Positions 51,897 to 59,375 of a stretch of 64,000 nt of DNA are shown here, piece by piece. The stretch's first letter is position 1, and each line of letters starts with the position of its first letter. Source of the DNA: Streptomyces nigra (lineage in GTDB: Bacteria; Actinomycetota; Actinomycetes; Streptomycetales; Streptomycetaceae). Where the stretch lies: contig NZ_CP029043.1 of NCBI RefSeq assembly GCF_003074055.1, forward strand, positions 2,658,501 to 2,722,500, given 5' to 3'. The notes under the pieces are model-generated. The model ran no database searches. It worked only from the letters and a program-made list of their open reading frames with translations, and was not told the DNA's origin. The translations under genes were made by a program, and so were the position numbers.

Positions 51897-52543
51897 AGTG
51901 GGACTGGAGCGCCGTCTCCGACTTCATGCCGTACTTCTGGGACGGGCTGCTGGTCACCCTGCAGATCCTGGTCCTGGGCTCGCTGATCTCGTTCGCGCTG
52001 GGACTGGTGTGGGCGCTGCTGATGCGGGTGCCCACGCGCTGGGTGACCTGGCCGGTGGGCGCCGTCACGGAGTTCGTCCGCAACACCCCGCTGCTGGTGC
52101 AGCTGTTCTTCCTCTTCTACGTGCTGCCCGAGTGGGGGGTCACCGCCTCGGCGCTGACCACCGGCGTCTTCGCCATCGGGCTGCACTACTCGACGTACAC
52201 CATGCAGGTCTACCGGGCCGGGATCGAGGCCGTGCCGGTGGGCCAGTGGGAGGCGGCGACGGCGCTGAACCTGCCCATGCACCGGACGTGGGCCGTGGTG
52301 ATCCTGCCGCAGGCCGTCCGCCGGGTCGTGCCGGCGCTCGGCAACTACGTCATCTCGATGCTGAAGGACACGCCCCTGCTGATGGCGATCACCGTGCTGG
52401 AGATGCTCGGCGAGGCACGGCTGTTCGCCCAGCAGAACTTCCAGTTCACCGAGCCGGTGACGGTGATCGGCGTTGCCTTCATCGTCATCTCCTACCTGGC
52501 CTCCCTTGCCCTGCGAGCCCTGGAGCGACGCCTTGTCCACTGA
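51893..52543 (+). CDS. ehuD: ABC transporter permease (EhuD-like)
   Basis: The second HisM-type permease, 216 residues. GTG at 51893 overlaps the ehuC stop. WDGLLVTLQILVLGSLISFALGLVWALLM gives helix 1, EFVRNTPLLVQLFFLFYVLP is the usual R-N-T-P signature, and GQWEAATALNLPMHRTWAVVILPQA is the EAA docking loop. The C-terminus overlaps the start of ehuA by 11 bp. The pair with ehuC gives a heterodimeric channel. Confidence 0.9.
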   Translation: MKWDWSAVSDFMPYFWDGLLVTLQILVLGSLISFALGLVWALLMRVPTRWVTWPVGAVTEFVRNTPLLVQLFFLFYVLPEWGVTASALTTGVFAIGLHYSTYTMQVYRAGIEAVPVGQWEAATALNLPMHRTWAVVILPQAVRRVVPALGNYVISMLKDTPLLMAITVLEMLGEARLFAQQNFQFTEPVTVIGVAFIVISYLASLALRALERRLVH

Positions 52544-53351
52544 TACCCACGCCCCGTTCGAGAAGAAGCCCGAGAAGCCCGAGGGCACCGGCGACGCCGC
52601 GGCCCCGCGCAGCACCGGCGAGCTGATCCGTCTGGAGCGGGTCACCAAGCGGTTCGGCGACCACACCGTCCTGGACAACCTGGACTTCTCCGTGGACGCC
52701 GGCAAGCACGTCACCCTCATCGGCCCGTCCGGCTCGGGCAAGACGACGATCCTGCGGCTGCTGATGACCCTGCTGAAGCCGGACGAGGGGCGGATCACCG
52801 TCGACGGGGAGCAGCTGTACCCGGCCCCCGAGAAGCAGGTCCGGGAGATCCGCAAGAAGATCGGGATGGTCTTCCAGCAGTTCAACCTCTTCCCGAACAT
52901 GAGCGTGCTGCGGAACATCACCGAGGCCCCGGTCACCGTCCTCGGCATGTCCAAGGACGAGGCGGAGGTGCGGGCCCGGGAGCTGCTGGAGATGGTGGGC
53001 CTGACCGACAAGTGCGACGCCCGCCCGACCCAGCTGTCCGGCGGACAGCAGCAGCGGGTGGCGATCGCGCGGGCGCTGGCGATGCGCCCGCAGGTGCTCC
53101 TGCTGGACGAGGTCACCTCGGCACTGGACCCGGAGCTGGTCGCGGGCGTCCTCGACGTGCTGCGGGACATCGCGCGCAGCACGGACATCACGATGCTCTG
53201 TGTGACGCACGAGATGAACTTCGCCCGGGACATCTCGGACCGGGTCCTGATGTTCGACTCCGGCCGGGTGATCGAGTCCGGCAGCCCGGAGAAGATCTTC
53301 AACGACCCCGAGAACGAGCGCACCCGGGAGTTCCTCGGCGCTGTGCTGTGA
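52533..53351 (+). CDS. ehuA: ABC transporter ATPase (EhuA-like)
   Basis: The 272-residue ATPase of the importer: Walker A GPSGSGKTT (about residues 66-74), Q-loop VFQQFNLFPNMSV, signature LSGGQQQR, Walker B LLLDEVTSALDP and H-loop VTHEM. It belongs to the GlnQ/HisP group. The start is the TTG at 52533 with TGGAG upstream; it lies inside the ehuD end, so translation is coupled. A Pro/Lys-rich 30-residue N-terminal extension precedes the ATPase core; it is longer than usual for GlnQ-type proteins. Confidence 0.92.
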   Translation: MSTDTHAPFEKKPEKPEGTGDAAAPRSTGELIRLERVTKRFGDHTVLDNLDFSVDAGKHVTLIGPSGSGKTTILRLLMTLLKPDEGRITVDGEQLYPAPEKQVREIRKKIGMVFQQFNLFPNMSVLRNITEAPVTVLGMSKDEAEVRARELLEMVGLTDKCDARPTQLSGGQQQRVAIARALAMRPQVLLLDEVTSALDPELVAGVLDVLRDIARSTDITMLCVTHEMNFARDISDRVLMFDSGRVIESGSPEKIFNDPENERTREFLGAVL

Positions 53352-53520
53352 CGTCGTGCCGGTCCCATGACGGTGGCATGTGCCAGAGTGCGATGCCGCA
53401 GTTGAGGGGGCCGGAATCTCGTCAACGGCCGCTCGCCACGGCCCCCTTGGCCGCTATCGTGAAGGGGACCGGCTGACCAGAACCCGCATCGGGAAGCAAT
53501 GTGCGACCGCAGGGGGGACC

Positions 53521-54279
53521 GTGGCGCTTCAGCACGAGCCGACGACGCCGTACCACTCGGCACAGGACGCCCTGCGCGTCCTGGAGACCGTGGTCCGGCA
53601 CGGCACCGGCGTCACCGGCACCGAGCTCGCCCGGCAGACCGGCATCGAGCAGGAGCGCCTGACCGGCCTCCTGCGGATGCTGCGCCGGGAGGGGTACGTC
53701 GAGCAGGTGACGGACGGCGCGTACGTCGCCGGGGAGGCGCTGGCCCGCCTCGGTTCCGCCGAGAGCCGGGAGCGGGCGCTGCGGGAGAACCTCCAGCGCA
53801 CCCTGGACCGGCTGCGCGACTCGGTCGGCGCGGCTGTGTACGTCAGCCGGTACGTGGACGGGGAGATCCGGATCGACCAGTTCGCGGCCGGTCCGGCCAC
53901 CCCGGTGGTCAACGAGTGGGTCGACTTCCGCTACTCGGCGCACGCCACGGCGATCGGCAAGAGCCTGCTCGGGCAGCTCGACCACAACGGCCGCCGCGAC
54001 CACCTCTCCCGGCACAAGATGGCCCGGCTCACCTCGCGCACGATCACCAGCGACAAGGTGCTGCTGTCCCGCCTGGAGTCCCAGCCGCCGACGGTCCCGC
54101 ACCTCGACCTGCAGGAGTACGCGGTGGGCACGGTCTGCGCGGCCGTCCCGATCACGGCCGGCTCCTCCGTGGGCTGCCTGGCCCTGTCGCTCCCGGTCCG
54201 CCACGCCCACCGCCTGCGCCAGGCGGCCGACGCCCTGAACCGCAACGCGGCCCCGGTCCTCCTTTCCCTGGCGATCTAG
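53521..54279 (+). CDS. IclR-family regulator
   Basis: A 252-residue transcription factor: N-terminal winged helix (ALRVLETVVRHGTGVTGTELARQTGIEQERLTGLLRMLRREGYVEQV, residues 15-60) and an IclR effector domain (YVSRYVDGEIRIDQFAAG, HATAIGKSLLGQL near residue 140, EEYAVGTVCAAVPI-like segment near residue 201). It probably controls the transporter and enzyme genes next to it, responding to a small acid. GGGGGGA lies just before the GTG start. It follows ehuA by 169 bp with no terminator seen. Confidence 0.88.
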   Translation: MALQHEPTTPYHSAQDALRVLETVVRHGTGVTGTELARQTGIEQERLTGLLRMLRREGYVEQVTDGAYVAGEALARLGSAESRERALRENLQRTLDRLRDSVGAAVYVSRYVDGEIRIDQFAAGPATPVVNEWVDFRYSAHATAIGKSLLGQLDHNGRRDHLSRHKMARLTSRTITSDKVLLSRLESQPPTVPHLDLQEYAVGTVCAAVPITAGSSVGCLALSLPVRHAHRLRQAADALNRNAAPVLLSLAI

Positions 54280-54386
54280 GCCGGCCGGTGGTCCGGGCGG
54301 GGTGTTCGGAGCACCCCTGAGAACCGGGTATTATTTTCTTCGTCGCCAGCCGCGAGAGCAGTGCAAACGCGGTCGGCGTGAGTCAT

Positions 54387-54460
54387 GCGCCGCTAGCTCA
54401 GTTGGTTAGAGCAGCTGACTCTTAATCAGCGGGTCCGGGGTTCGAGTCCCTGGCGGCGCA
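54387..54460 (+). tRNA. tRNA-Lys (CTT anticodon), copy 2
   Basis: The same 74-nt sequence as copy 1, with anticodon CTT at 54421-54423 and no encoded CCA. A TATTAT hexamer at 54329-54334 is a good -10 with a weak -35 (TTCGGA) 18 bp before it, implying a leader of about 45 nt. The region from 54320 is unusually AT-rich for this genome. Confidence 0.97.
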
Positions 54461-54465
54461 CCCAA

Positions 54466-54497
54466 GAAGGGCCTCTCGTGGGAGCGAGGGGCCCTTC
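54466..54497 (+). terminator. terminator after tRNA-Lys copy 2
   Basis: A 13-bp stem (54466-54478 with 54485-54497, one G-U) and a 6-nt loop begin 6 nt after the tRNA. No T-run follows. Confidence 0.8.
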
Positions 54498-54678
54498 GGC
54501 ATGCCCGAAGACGCCACCTCGGCGCCGCCGAGGCCGTCGGCCCACCCCGCCGGCACGGCACCCCCACCACCACCGAGCACCTTCGGTGCACCCGGCCGGC
54601 CACGGCACGCACAGCGCCACGAGCCGGCCATCGGGCGGTGCGTGAATTGTCGGCGGGTGCCCTCGGGTCCTTGCCGCG

Positions 54679-55182
54679 TCAGCTGCCCTCGATGATCACC
54701 GACTCGCCCGTGTCGGTCGTGTCGTCTCCGAAGGGGAACTCCGAGGACATGTCGTGGTAGGTGATCATGAAGCCGACGCAGATCGCGGCGACCACGCCGA
54801 GGATGGCCAGGACGCCGACCGTGGATGCCGCGAGGCCGGCTCGGGAGGGCCTGCGGGCCGTGGCGACGATCCGGGCGCCCTCGGTGTAGTGGACGGTGAC
54901 GATGTCGCCCTCGACCGTCGTCGCCTGGCCGCCCTCCTCCTCGAAGCGGACGACGCGGCCGTCGCGGGCGGTGAACTCGTACACATGGTGCAGCGTGGTG
55001 TGCACCGAGGTGTCGTTCCCGCCGCCGTGCGTGGTCGTGAACGTGCGCAGGCAGCGGCCCTCGGCCGTCAGCCCGCTGTTCCAGGCGGCGCGGATCTCCC
55101 CCGAGCGCCGCGTCACGCGGTACCCGACGAAGAGCACGCCCGCCAGAATCAGGCAGGGCACGACGTAGAAAAGTGCGTCCAT
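54679..55182 (-). CDS. DUF3592-like membrane protein (167 aa)
   Basis: A 167-residue protein with an N-terminal membrane helix (LFYVVPCLILAGVLFVGYRV) and a second one near the C-terminus (GLAASTVGVLAILGVVAAICVGFMIT). Between them is a beta-rich domain: EGRCLRTFTTTHGGGNDTSVHTTLHHVYEFTARDGRVVRFEEEGGQATTVEGDIVTVHYTEG, which has the D-G-x-x-x-x-F-E-E/x-G...V-x-V-x-Y pattern of DUF3592 proteins. Function unknown; domains of this type face the outside of the membrane. It is separated from chb3 by a double hairpin. Confidence 0.8.
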   Translation of the reverse strand: MDALFYVVPCLILAGVLFVGYRVTRRSGEIRAAWNSGLTAEGRCLRTFTTTHGGGNDTSVHTTLHHVYEFTARDGRVVRFEEEGGQATTVEGDIVTVHYTEGARIVATARRPSRAGLAASTVGVLAILGVVAAICVGFMITYHDMSSEFPFGDDTTDTGESVIIEGS

Positions 55183-55207
55183 GATGATGGTCCCCCGTGG
55201 TCAACGG

Positions 55208-55255
55208 CGCCGGCCTCGAACGGCCGGCGTGGTCGGGAACCTACCCACGCCGGCC
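55208..55255 (-). terminator. double hairpin between chb3 and the DUF3592 gene
   Basis: Three arms can pair in two ways: 55208-55215 with 55222-55229 (8 bp, 6-nt loop), or 55222-55232 with 55245-55255 (11 bp, 12-nt loop). The shared middle arm makes the two hairpins mutually exclusive. Either could terminate chb3 transcription. Confidence 0.6.
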
Positions 55256-55277
55256 GGGACCTCGACTCAAGGGAACC

Positions 55278-55883
55278 TCAGAACGTGACGTCCGAGCACG
55301 CGTAGAACGCGTTGCCGGTGTCCGCGATCGTCCACACCGCGAGGATCACGTGGTGGCCGCTCAGCCCGGTGGGCAGCCGCCCGCTGTGGGAGAGCGTGGA
55401 CGGCGGGCGCTGCCCGTTGTACGGCACCGTGAAGAACGGCGTCAGGTTGAGGTCGGAGCGGGACAGGTTGTGGTTCTCGTTCCAGCCCTGCTTCGTCACG
55501 TAGTACCGGAAGTCCGTCGTGGCGTGCATGGCGGTGAACTGCCATCGGAACGTGTAGTTCTGACCGCCCGTGACCCTGGTCGTGGGCCACGCCGCACCGG
55601 ACGGCGTCTTCGGCGCGCTGAGCTGGCTGAACTGACCGAGTCCGGCGTTGCAGATCTGCCCGTCGGCCGGTCCGCCGCCCGGGAAGCCCTTCGGGCCCTC
55701 GACGCTCTGCGGCTCCCACTGGATGGAACCGCAGTTGGCGACGCTGCCGTTCTGACAGAGCTTCTGGCGGCTGATGGGGAGGTCGGTGTACCCGTGCCCG
55801 CTCGCGCCCTGGGTGGACAGGGCGAGGGCTCCGGCCGTGGTGAGTCCGAGCGCGGCGGCGTACAGCTTGGTCCTTCTGCGCAT
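55278..55883 (-). CDS. chb3: chitin-binding lytic polysaccharide monooxygenase (AA10, Chb3-type)
   Basis: A 201-residue secreted AA10 enzyme that cleaves crystalline chitin oxidatively or binds it. The signal peptide ends STQGASG, so the mature protein begins at the His of HGYTDLPISRQKLC, which provides the histidine brace for copper. The second His is in FTAMHATTDFRYYVTK (residue about 120), and QNGSVANCGSIQWEPQSVEGPKGFPGGGPADGQICNAG carries the Cys pairs of the family. NAFYACSDVTF is the normal end. GGAGCAGC precedes the ATG. A dre-like palindrome lies 41 bp upstream. The place corresponds to S. coelicolor chb3 (SCO2833). Confidence 0.92.
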   Translation of the reverse strand: MRRRTKLYAAALGLTTAGALALSTQGASGHGYTDLPISRQKLCQNGSVANCGSIQWEPQSVEGPKGFPGGGPADGQICNAGLGQFSQLSAPKTPSGAAWPTTRVTGGQNYTFRWQFTAMHATTDFRYYVTKQGWNENHNLSRSDLNLTPFFTVPYNGQRPPSTLSHSGRLPTGLSGHHVILAVWTIADTGNAFYACSDVTF

Positions 55884-55923
55884 GCTGCTGCTCCTGGGAA
55901 CGTGGGGGAGGTTCGGTGAGCTT

Positions 55924-55939
55924 GCAGGTCTAGACCAAG
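55924..55939. promoter_or_regulatory. dre/chitin-repeat element upstream of chb3
   Basis: GGTCTAGACC (55927-55936) is the exact core of the DasR dre and of the chitin-induction direct repeat; the 16-mer flanks give a match on the reverse strand of ACTTGGTCTAGACCTG. It is 41 bp upstream of the chb3 start. Confidence 0.85.
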
Positions 55940-56002
55940 TCCCAGATTATTGCTGACGCTTGAACATGTCCATACCAATAACGGACCCTGTTCGACACCC
56001 CG

Positions 56003-57133
56003 TCAGCCGGCTGTGTCACCCCGCCCCGAGCAGAACGCCACCGTCAGGTCCTTCACCAGCGCCTTGCGCTCGTAGTCGTCCAGATCGACCAGCCCCCGCG
56101 TGGTCAGCCGGGTCACCGTGTCCTCCACCGAGTCCACGACCGACGTCAGCACGGTCGCCCGGTTCTGCGCGTCCAGCACCGCGATCCGGCGCCGGTTCAT
56201 CGCTGCGGCCACCTCCGGCGCGTACTCCACCCGCAACGGCCGTACCGAGAACACCTCGAGCCCCACCGCCCCGGCGTCCCGCAGCACCAGCCGGGTCAGC
56301 GCGTCCCCGGACGCCTCCACCGCGCCCCGAGACGCACCCGGCGTCTCCACCGGTACCCGGGCCAGCGCCGCCTCCACGCACTCCCGCAGGTACGACTCGT
56401 GATCGTCCACGGCGAGCGTGGCCCGCGCGGTGTCCCGCACCCGCCACACCACCAGCACGACCGCCCGCAACGCGACCCCGCTGCCGTCGGCCGCCTGCAT
56501 CGGCTCACTGCGCCAGTGCCGCAGCCGTACGTCGACCCGGCGGCGCAGCAGCAACGGGTTGACCCACAGCAGACCGGTGCGCCGCACGGTCCCCCGGTAC
56601 CGGCCGAACATCCCCAGCACCCAGGCCCCGCCGGTCCGCCCGCGCGCCAGCCCGCCGAAGCCGAACAGGCCGAGCGCCCCGGCACCGGTGTACGCCGCCC
56701 ACTGCGCCGGCCCGAGCCCCGCGCCGGCCACCGCCGGGAACCCGAGCGCGTGCGCGGCCGCCGGGGGCAGCACCCCCGCCCACCACGAGGTCACCAGCGC
56801 CCCGGCAGCCGCGCACATCCCCGCGATCAGCCCGACCGCGCCCGGCAGCACCCGGGCGGGCCGCTCCACCAGCTCCGGGTCCACCCGGAGTTCGGGCCGG
56901 GGCTTGGTCTGCACGGGCCTGCGCACCCGGGGCTGCTCCCCCGTCCCCTGCCGGCGGGCGACGACGGTCGGGCGCAGCGGCACCGCCACCGGGTCCGGTT
57001 CGTCGCGGAAGAGCAGATGGACGGGGATCTCGGTGGTCACCTCGTTCTGGATCAGCCGTGCGGGCCGCACGGGCGCCTCGGCCGGCCCCTCGAGCCCGTC
57101 GGGCTCAGGGGTGTGGGAAGTGGTCGTGGTCAT
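56003..57133 (-). CDS. SPFH (band 7/prohibitin-like) membrane protein
   Basis: A 376-residue protein: a hydrophilic, Pro/Arg-rich N-terminus, two membrane helices (AVGLIAGMCAAAGALVTSWWAGVLPPAAAHALGF and AQWAAYTGAGALGLFGFGGLA) and an SPFH domain. The latter shows TGLLWVNPLLLRRRVDVRLRHWRSEPMQAADGSGVALRAVVLVVWRVRDTARATLAVDD, with ALTRLVLRDAGAVGLEVFSVRPLRVEYAPEVAAAMNRRRIAVLDAQNRATVLT as the standard continuation. Such proteins form membrane scaffolds or protease cofactors. It lies between chb3 and the NlpC/P60 gene on the same strand, with GGAGG before the ATG. Confidence 0.86.
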   Translation of the reverse strand: MTTTTSHTPEPDGLEGPAEAPVRPARLIQNEVTTEIPVHLLFRDEPDPVAVPLRPTVVARRQGTGEQPRVRRPVQTKPRPELRVDPELVERPARVLPGAVGLIAGMCAAAGALVTSWWAGVLPPAAAHALGFPAVAGAGLGPAQWAAYTGAGALGLFGFGGLARGRTGGAWVLGMFGRYRGTVRRTGLLWVNPLLLRRRVDVRLRHWRSEPMQAADGSGVALRAVVLVVWRVRDTARATLAVDDHESYLRECVEAALARVPVETPGASRGAVEASGDALTRLVLRDAGAVGLEVFSVRPLRVEYAPEVAAAMNRRRIAVLDAQNRATVLTSVVDSVEDTVTRLTTRGLVDLDDYERKALVKDLTVAFCSGRGDTAG

Positions 57134-57226
57134 GCGCTGCCTCCAGCCTCCGCGCCAGATGCGTCACAGGGATAGGGGGGTGCGGACGCACCCGGTGCCC
57201 GGACCGCCCCTCGGTCCGGTGCGGTC

Positions 57227-58654
57227 TCACGCGAACAGCCGCCGCCAGGTCTCCGGCCCCGGGTAGCCGTCCGCCGCGCCGCCCCGCCACCCCTGGGCGC
57301 GCTGGAAGGCCTCGACGGCCCGTCGGTCGGCCTCGCCCCACCGGGGCCCCGGACCCGACGTGTAGTACCTGCCGAACCCTTTCCTCACCAGCCGCTCGCC
57401 GAGCCGGGTGACGTACTCGTTGTCGGCGCCCGGCCGGAACGCGGCCCGCCCCGGATAGCCGGGCACCCCGTGCGACGCGGGCCGCTCCGGCCCGCCCGCC
57501 CCTGCCCGGACGTCCTTGCCCGTACCGGTGACCAGCAGCTTCCAGGTCGCCGGGCCGGGCAGCCCGTCCGCGTCCTGGCCCCGCCAGCCCTGCGCCTGCT
57601 GGAACGCCCGGGTCGCACGGCGGTCGGCGTCCGTCCAGCGCGATCCCGGGCCCGAGGTGTGGTACGGGCCGGCGCCGCGCTCGAGGAGCATCCGGCCCAG
57701 CCGGGTGACGTGCTTGTTGTTGGCGCCGGGCTCGAAGTAGGCCCGCCCGGGGTAGGCGGCCCCACCGGCCGACCCCGCCGCCCGCGGCGGCTGCGCCTTC
57801 TCCGGTCCCTCTGGCTTCGCCGGTCCGTCTGGCTCCACCGGTTCCACCGGCTTCGCCGGCTCGACCGATTTATCCGGCTCCGGCCCGGCTGTATCCGCCT
57901 TCGTGTCCGCCTTCGTGCCCGTCGCCCCTTTCACCAGTCCCTTGTACCGGTAGGCGAGATAGCGGTCGGAGTGGTTCCAGTAGGCGTACGGGGTGGTCTG
58001 CCGGCGTGCGTGCGGGGGCGCCGACTCATAGGCGACGTAGGAGGAGTGGGTGTCGTCCGCCCAGCCGCCGAAAAGGACGACGTGCGACCCCTTCTGGGGG
58101 TCCGCCGGATTGTGGAACAGCAGGATGTCGCCCGGCTGGAGATCCTTCTTGGTGATGCGGACGCCGTACTGGGCGAGGCTGCCCGTCCATTCGTTCCCGG
58201 GCAGGCTCCAGGCCATCGAGACGAATCCGGAACAGTCCTGCCGGTATCCGTCCGACCAGAATTTGTACATGCTGTACGGCACCTTCGCCGCGACCCATTT
58301 CTTCGCCCGGTCGATGATCTCCTTCCGGGTGGTGGAGGGTGTCTCGGCCGCGGACGTCGGAGCGGCGGGCGTACCGCCCGGACCGTGCAGCGGGGCCTTC
58401 TGGCCCTGAGGGGTACCAGGCTCGTCACCTGCGGGAACGCCCGGCCGGTCGGGTGCCTGGGGGGCGGCCGCGGCCGCGGCGTGCCCGGCGGCGAGCGTGG
58501 TGGACGCGGCGGCGGCGAGCACCAGGGCCCGGTAGGCCGCCGGGTGGCGGCCGGTCGTGGAATACGGCAGGACGCGCCGCCAGTGGACGCATCCCGGGCA
58601 GTCGCAGTCACTCGCCGGATCGAATTCCTCGAACACCGGGGTCCGAGTTTCCAT
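57227..58654 (-). CDS. NlpC/P60 peptidoglycan hydrolase with two peptidoglycan-binding domains
   Basis: A 475-residue exported hydrolase. A cytoplasmic N-terminus with Cys cluster D-C-D-C-P-G-C (residues 15-21) precedes a membrane or signal segment (AAYRALVLAAAASTTLAAGHAAA). The NlpC/P60-like domain has catalytic Cys in YRQDCSGFVSMAWSLPG (about residue 151) and His in KGSHVVLFGGW. A Pro/Glu-rich linker leads to two similar PG_binding_1 repeats (YPGRAYFEPGANNKHVTRLGRMLLERGAG and YPGRAAFRPGADNEYVTRLGERLVRKGFG). It thus cuts peptide cross-links in the wall. GAAGGGA precedes the ATG. It is divergent from tRNA-Lys copy 3 and cslA. Confidence 0.9.
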   Translation of the reverse strand: METRTPVFEEFDPASDCDCPGCVHWRRVLPYSTTGRHPAAYRALVLAAAASTTLAAGHAAAAAAPQAPDRPGVPAGDEPGTPQGQKAPLHGPGGTPAAPTSAAETPSTTRKEIIDRAKKWVAAKVPYSMYKFWSDGYRQDCSGFVSMAWSLPGNEWTGSLAQYGVRITKKDLQPGDILLFHNPADPQKGSHVVLFGGWADDTHSSYVAYESAPPHARRQTTPYAYWNHSDRYLAYRYKGLVKGATGTKADTKADTAGPEPDKSVEPAKPVEPVEPDGPAKPEGPEKAQPPRAAGSAGGAAYPGRAYFEPGANNKHVTRLGRMLLERGAGPYHTSGPGSRWTDADRRATRAFQQAQGWRGQDADGLPGPATWKLLVTGTGKDVRAGAGGPERPASHGVPGYPGRAAFRPGADNEYVTRLGERLVRKGFGRYYTSGPGPRWGEADRRAVEAFQRAQGWRGGAADGYPGPETWRRLFA

Positions 58655-58850
58655 GCGATTCCCTTCACACTCCGGACGGAGCATTCCTCGGCTGTGCACC
58701 CGGTCAGTTTCCCAACTGTCCTCCGGACCCGCATGTTGACGGTCCGAATGGTTTACAGGGCCCCCTGGCCGGCCCTCCCCCGCCCCCGGCGCCCCGCGGC
58801 GGGTGGTCGGGAGCACGCGCGAAGGTCATGTAGAGTGGCGGTGTCAGCAG

Positions 58851-58924
58851 GCGCCGCTAGCTCAGTTGGTTAGAGCAGCTGACTCTTAATCAGCGGGTCC
58901 GGGGTTCGAGTCCCTGGCGGCGCA
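58851..58924 (+). tRNA. tRNA-Lys (CTT anticodon), copy 3
   Basis: The same 74-nt sequence as copies 1 and 2, anticodon CTT at 58885-58887, no encoded CCA. The leader GTCAGCAG just upstream equals that of copy 1, and TAGAGT at 58831-58836 is in the same place as the presumed -10 of copy 1. Confidence 0.97.
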
Positions 58925-59375
58925 CAGACGGTCCGGAAGCCCTTCGCTCGCGCGAGGGGCTTCCGGCGTTTCCGACCCCCATACGCCCACGACGGATGTG
59001 CCCACGACAGCCACACAGGACCTCCACAGCTGCCACAATGAGCGCGTATGACCGGTAAACACCGCGTTTCGCATCTTGCGATCATGCGGACCCGCGTAGA
59101 ACCCTGGGGTGGGGTTTTTCACGATGCTGCGCATACGCGGCAGTTGGGGGGCAAGGAGCCGGTTGCCGGTTTTCCGGGGAGCAGGGGGCCCCGTTTCACG
59201 ACCGCATGCCGAGGGGGGCATGATGCAACCGGAAGGTCGCGTTTCCATGTCTAACGTGTGGAAGATGTGGTGACCGCGGCCCGCCACTGATACGCCTGTG
59301 AAGGTCGAGGGGGATCGGCACAGTCGTAAACGGAACCGACAGACACGCGGTGACCTGCGTGTGGGGGGATGACTC
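58925..59375 (+). promoter_or_regulatory. 451-bp cslA upstream region
   Basis: After the tRNA terminator, a short hairpin with a T-run (AACCC-TGGGGTG-GGGTT-TTT, 59100-59119) precedes about 250 bp of leader. No gene is convincing: the small frame at 59048-59254 lacks a ribosome site and normal composition. The cslA ribosome site GGGGGG lies just before the ATG. No -35/-10 pair stands out. Confidence 0.5.
58933..58966 (+). terminator. terminator after tRNA-Lys copy 3
   Basis: A 15-bp stem (58933-58947 with 58952-58966, one G-U) with a TCGC tetraloop starts 9 nt after the tRNA. It resembles the terminator of copy 1. Confidence 0.85.

Noticed and set aside
59048..59254. Possible 68-residue gene upstream of cslA
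   Set aside because: No ribosome site, atypical residue composition, and it spans the hairpin with the T-run; more likely leader sequence.
59280..59360. Possible SigE-type promoter (GGAAC) before cslA
   Set aside because: GGAAC is present, but no matching -10 sequence was found at the right distance.
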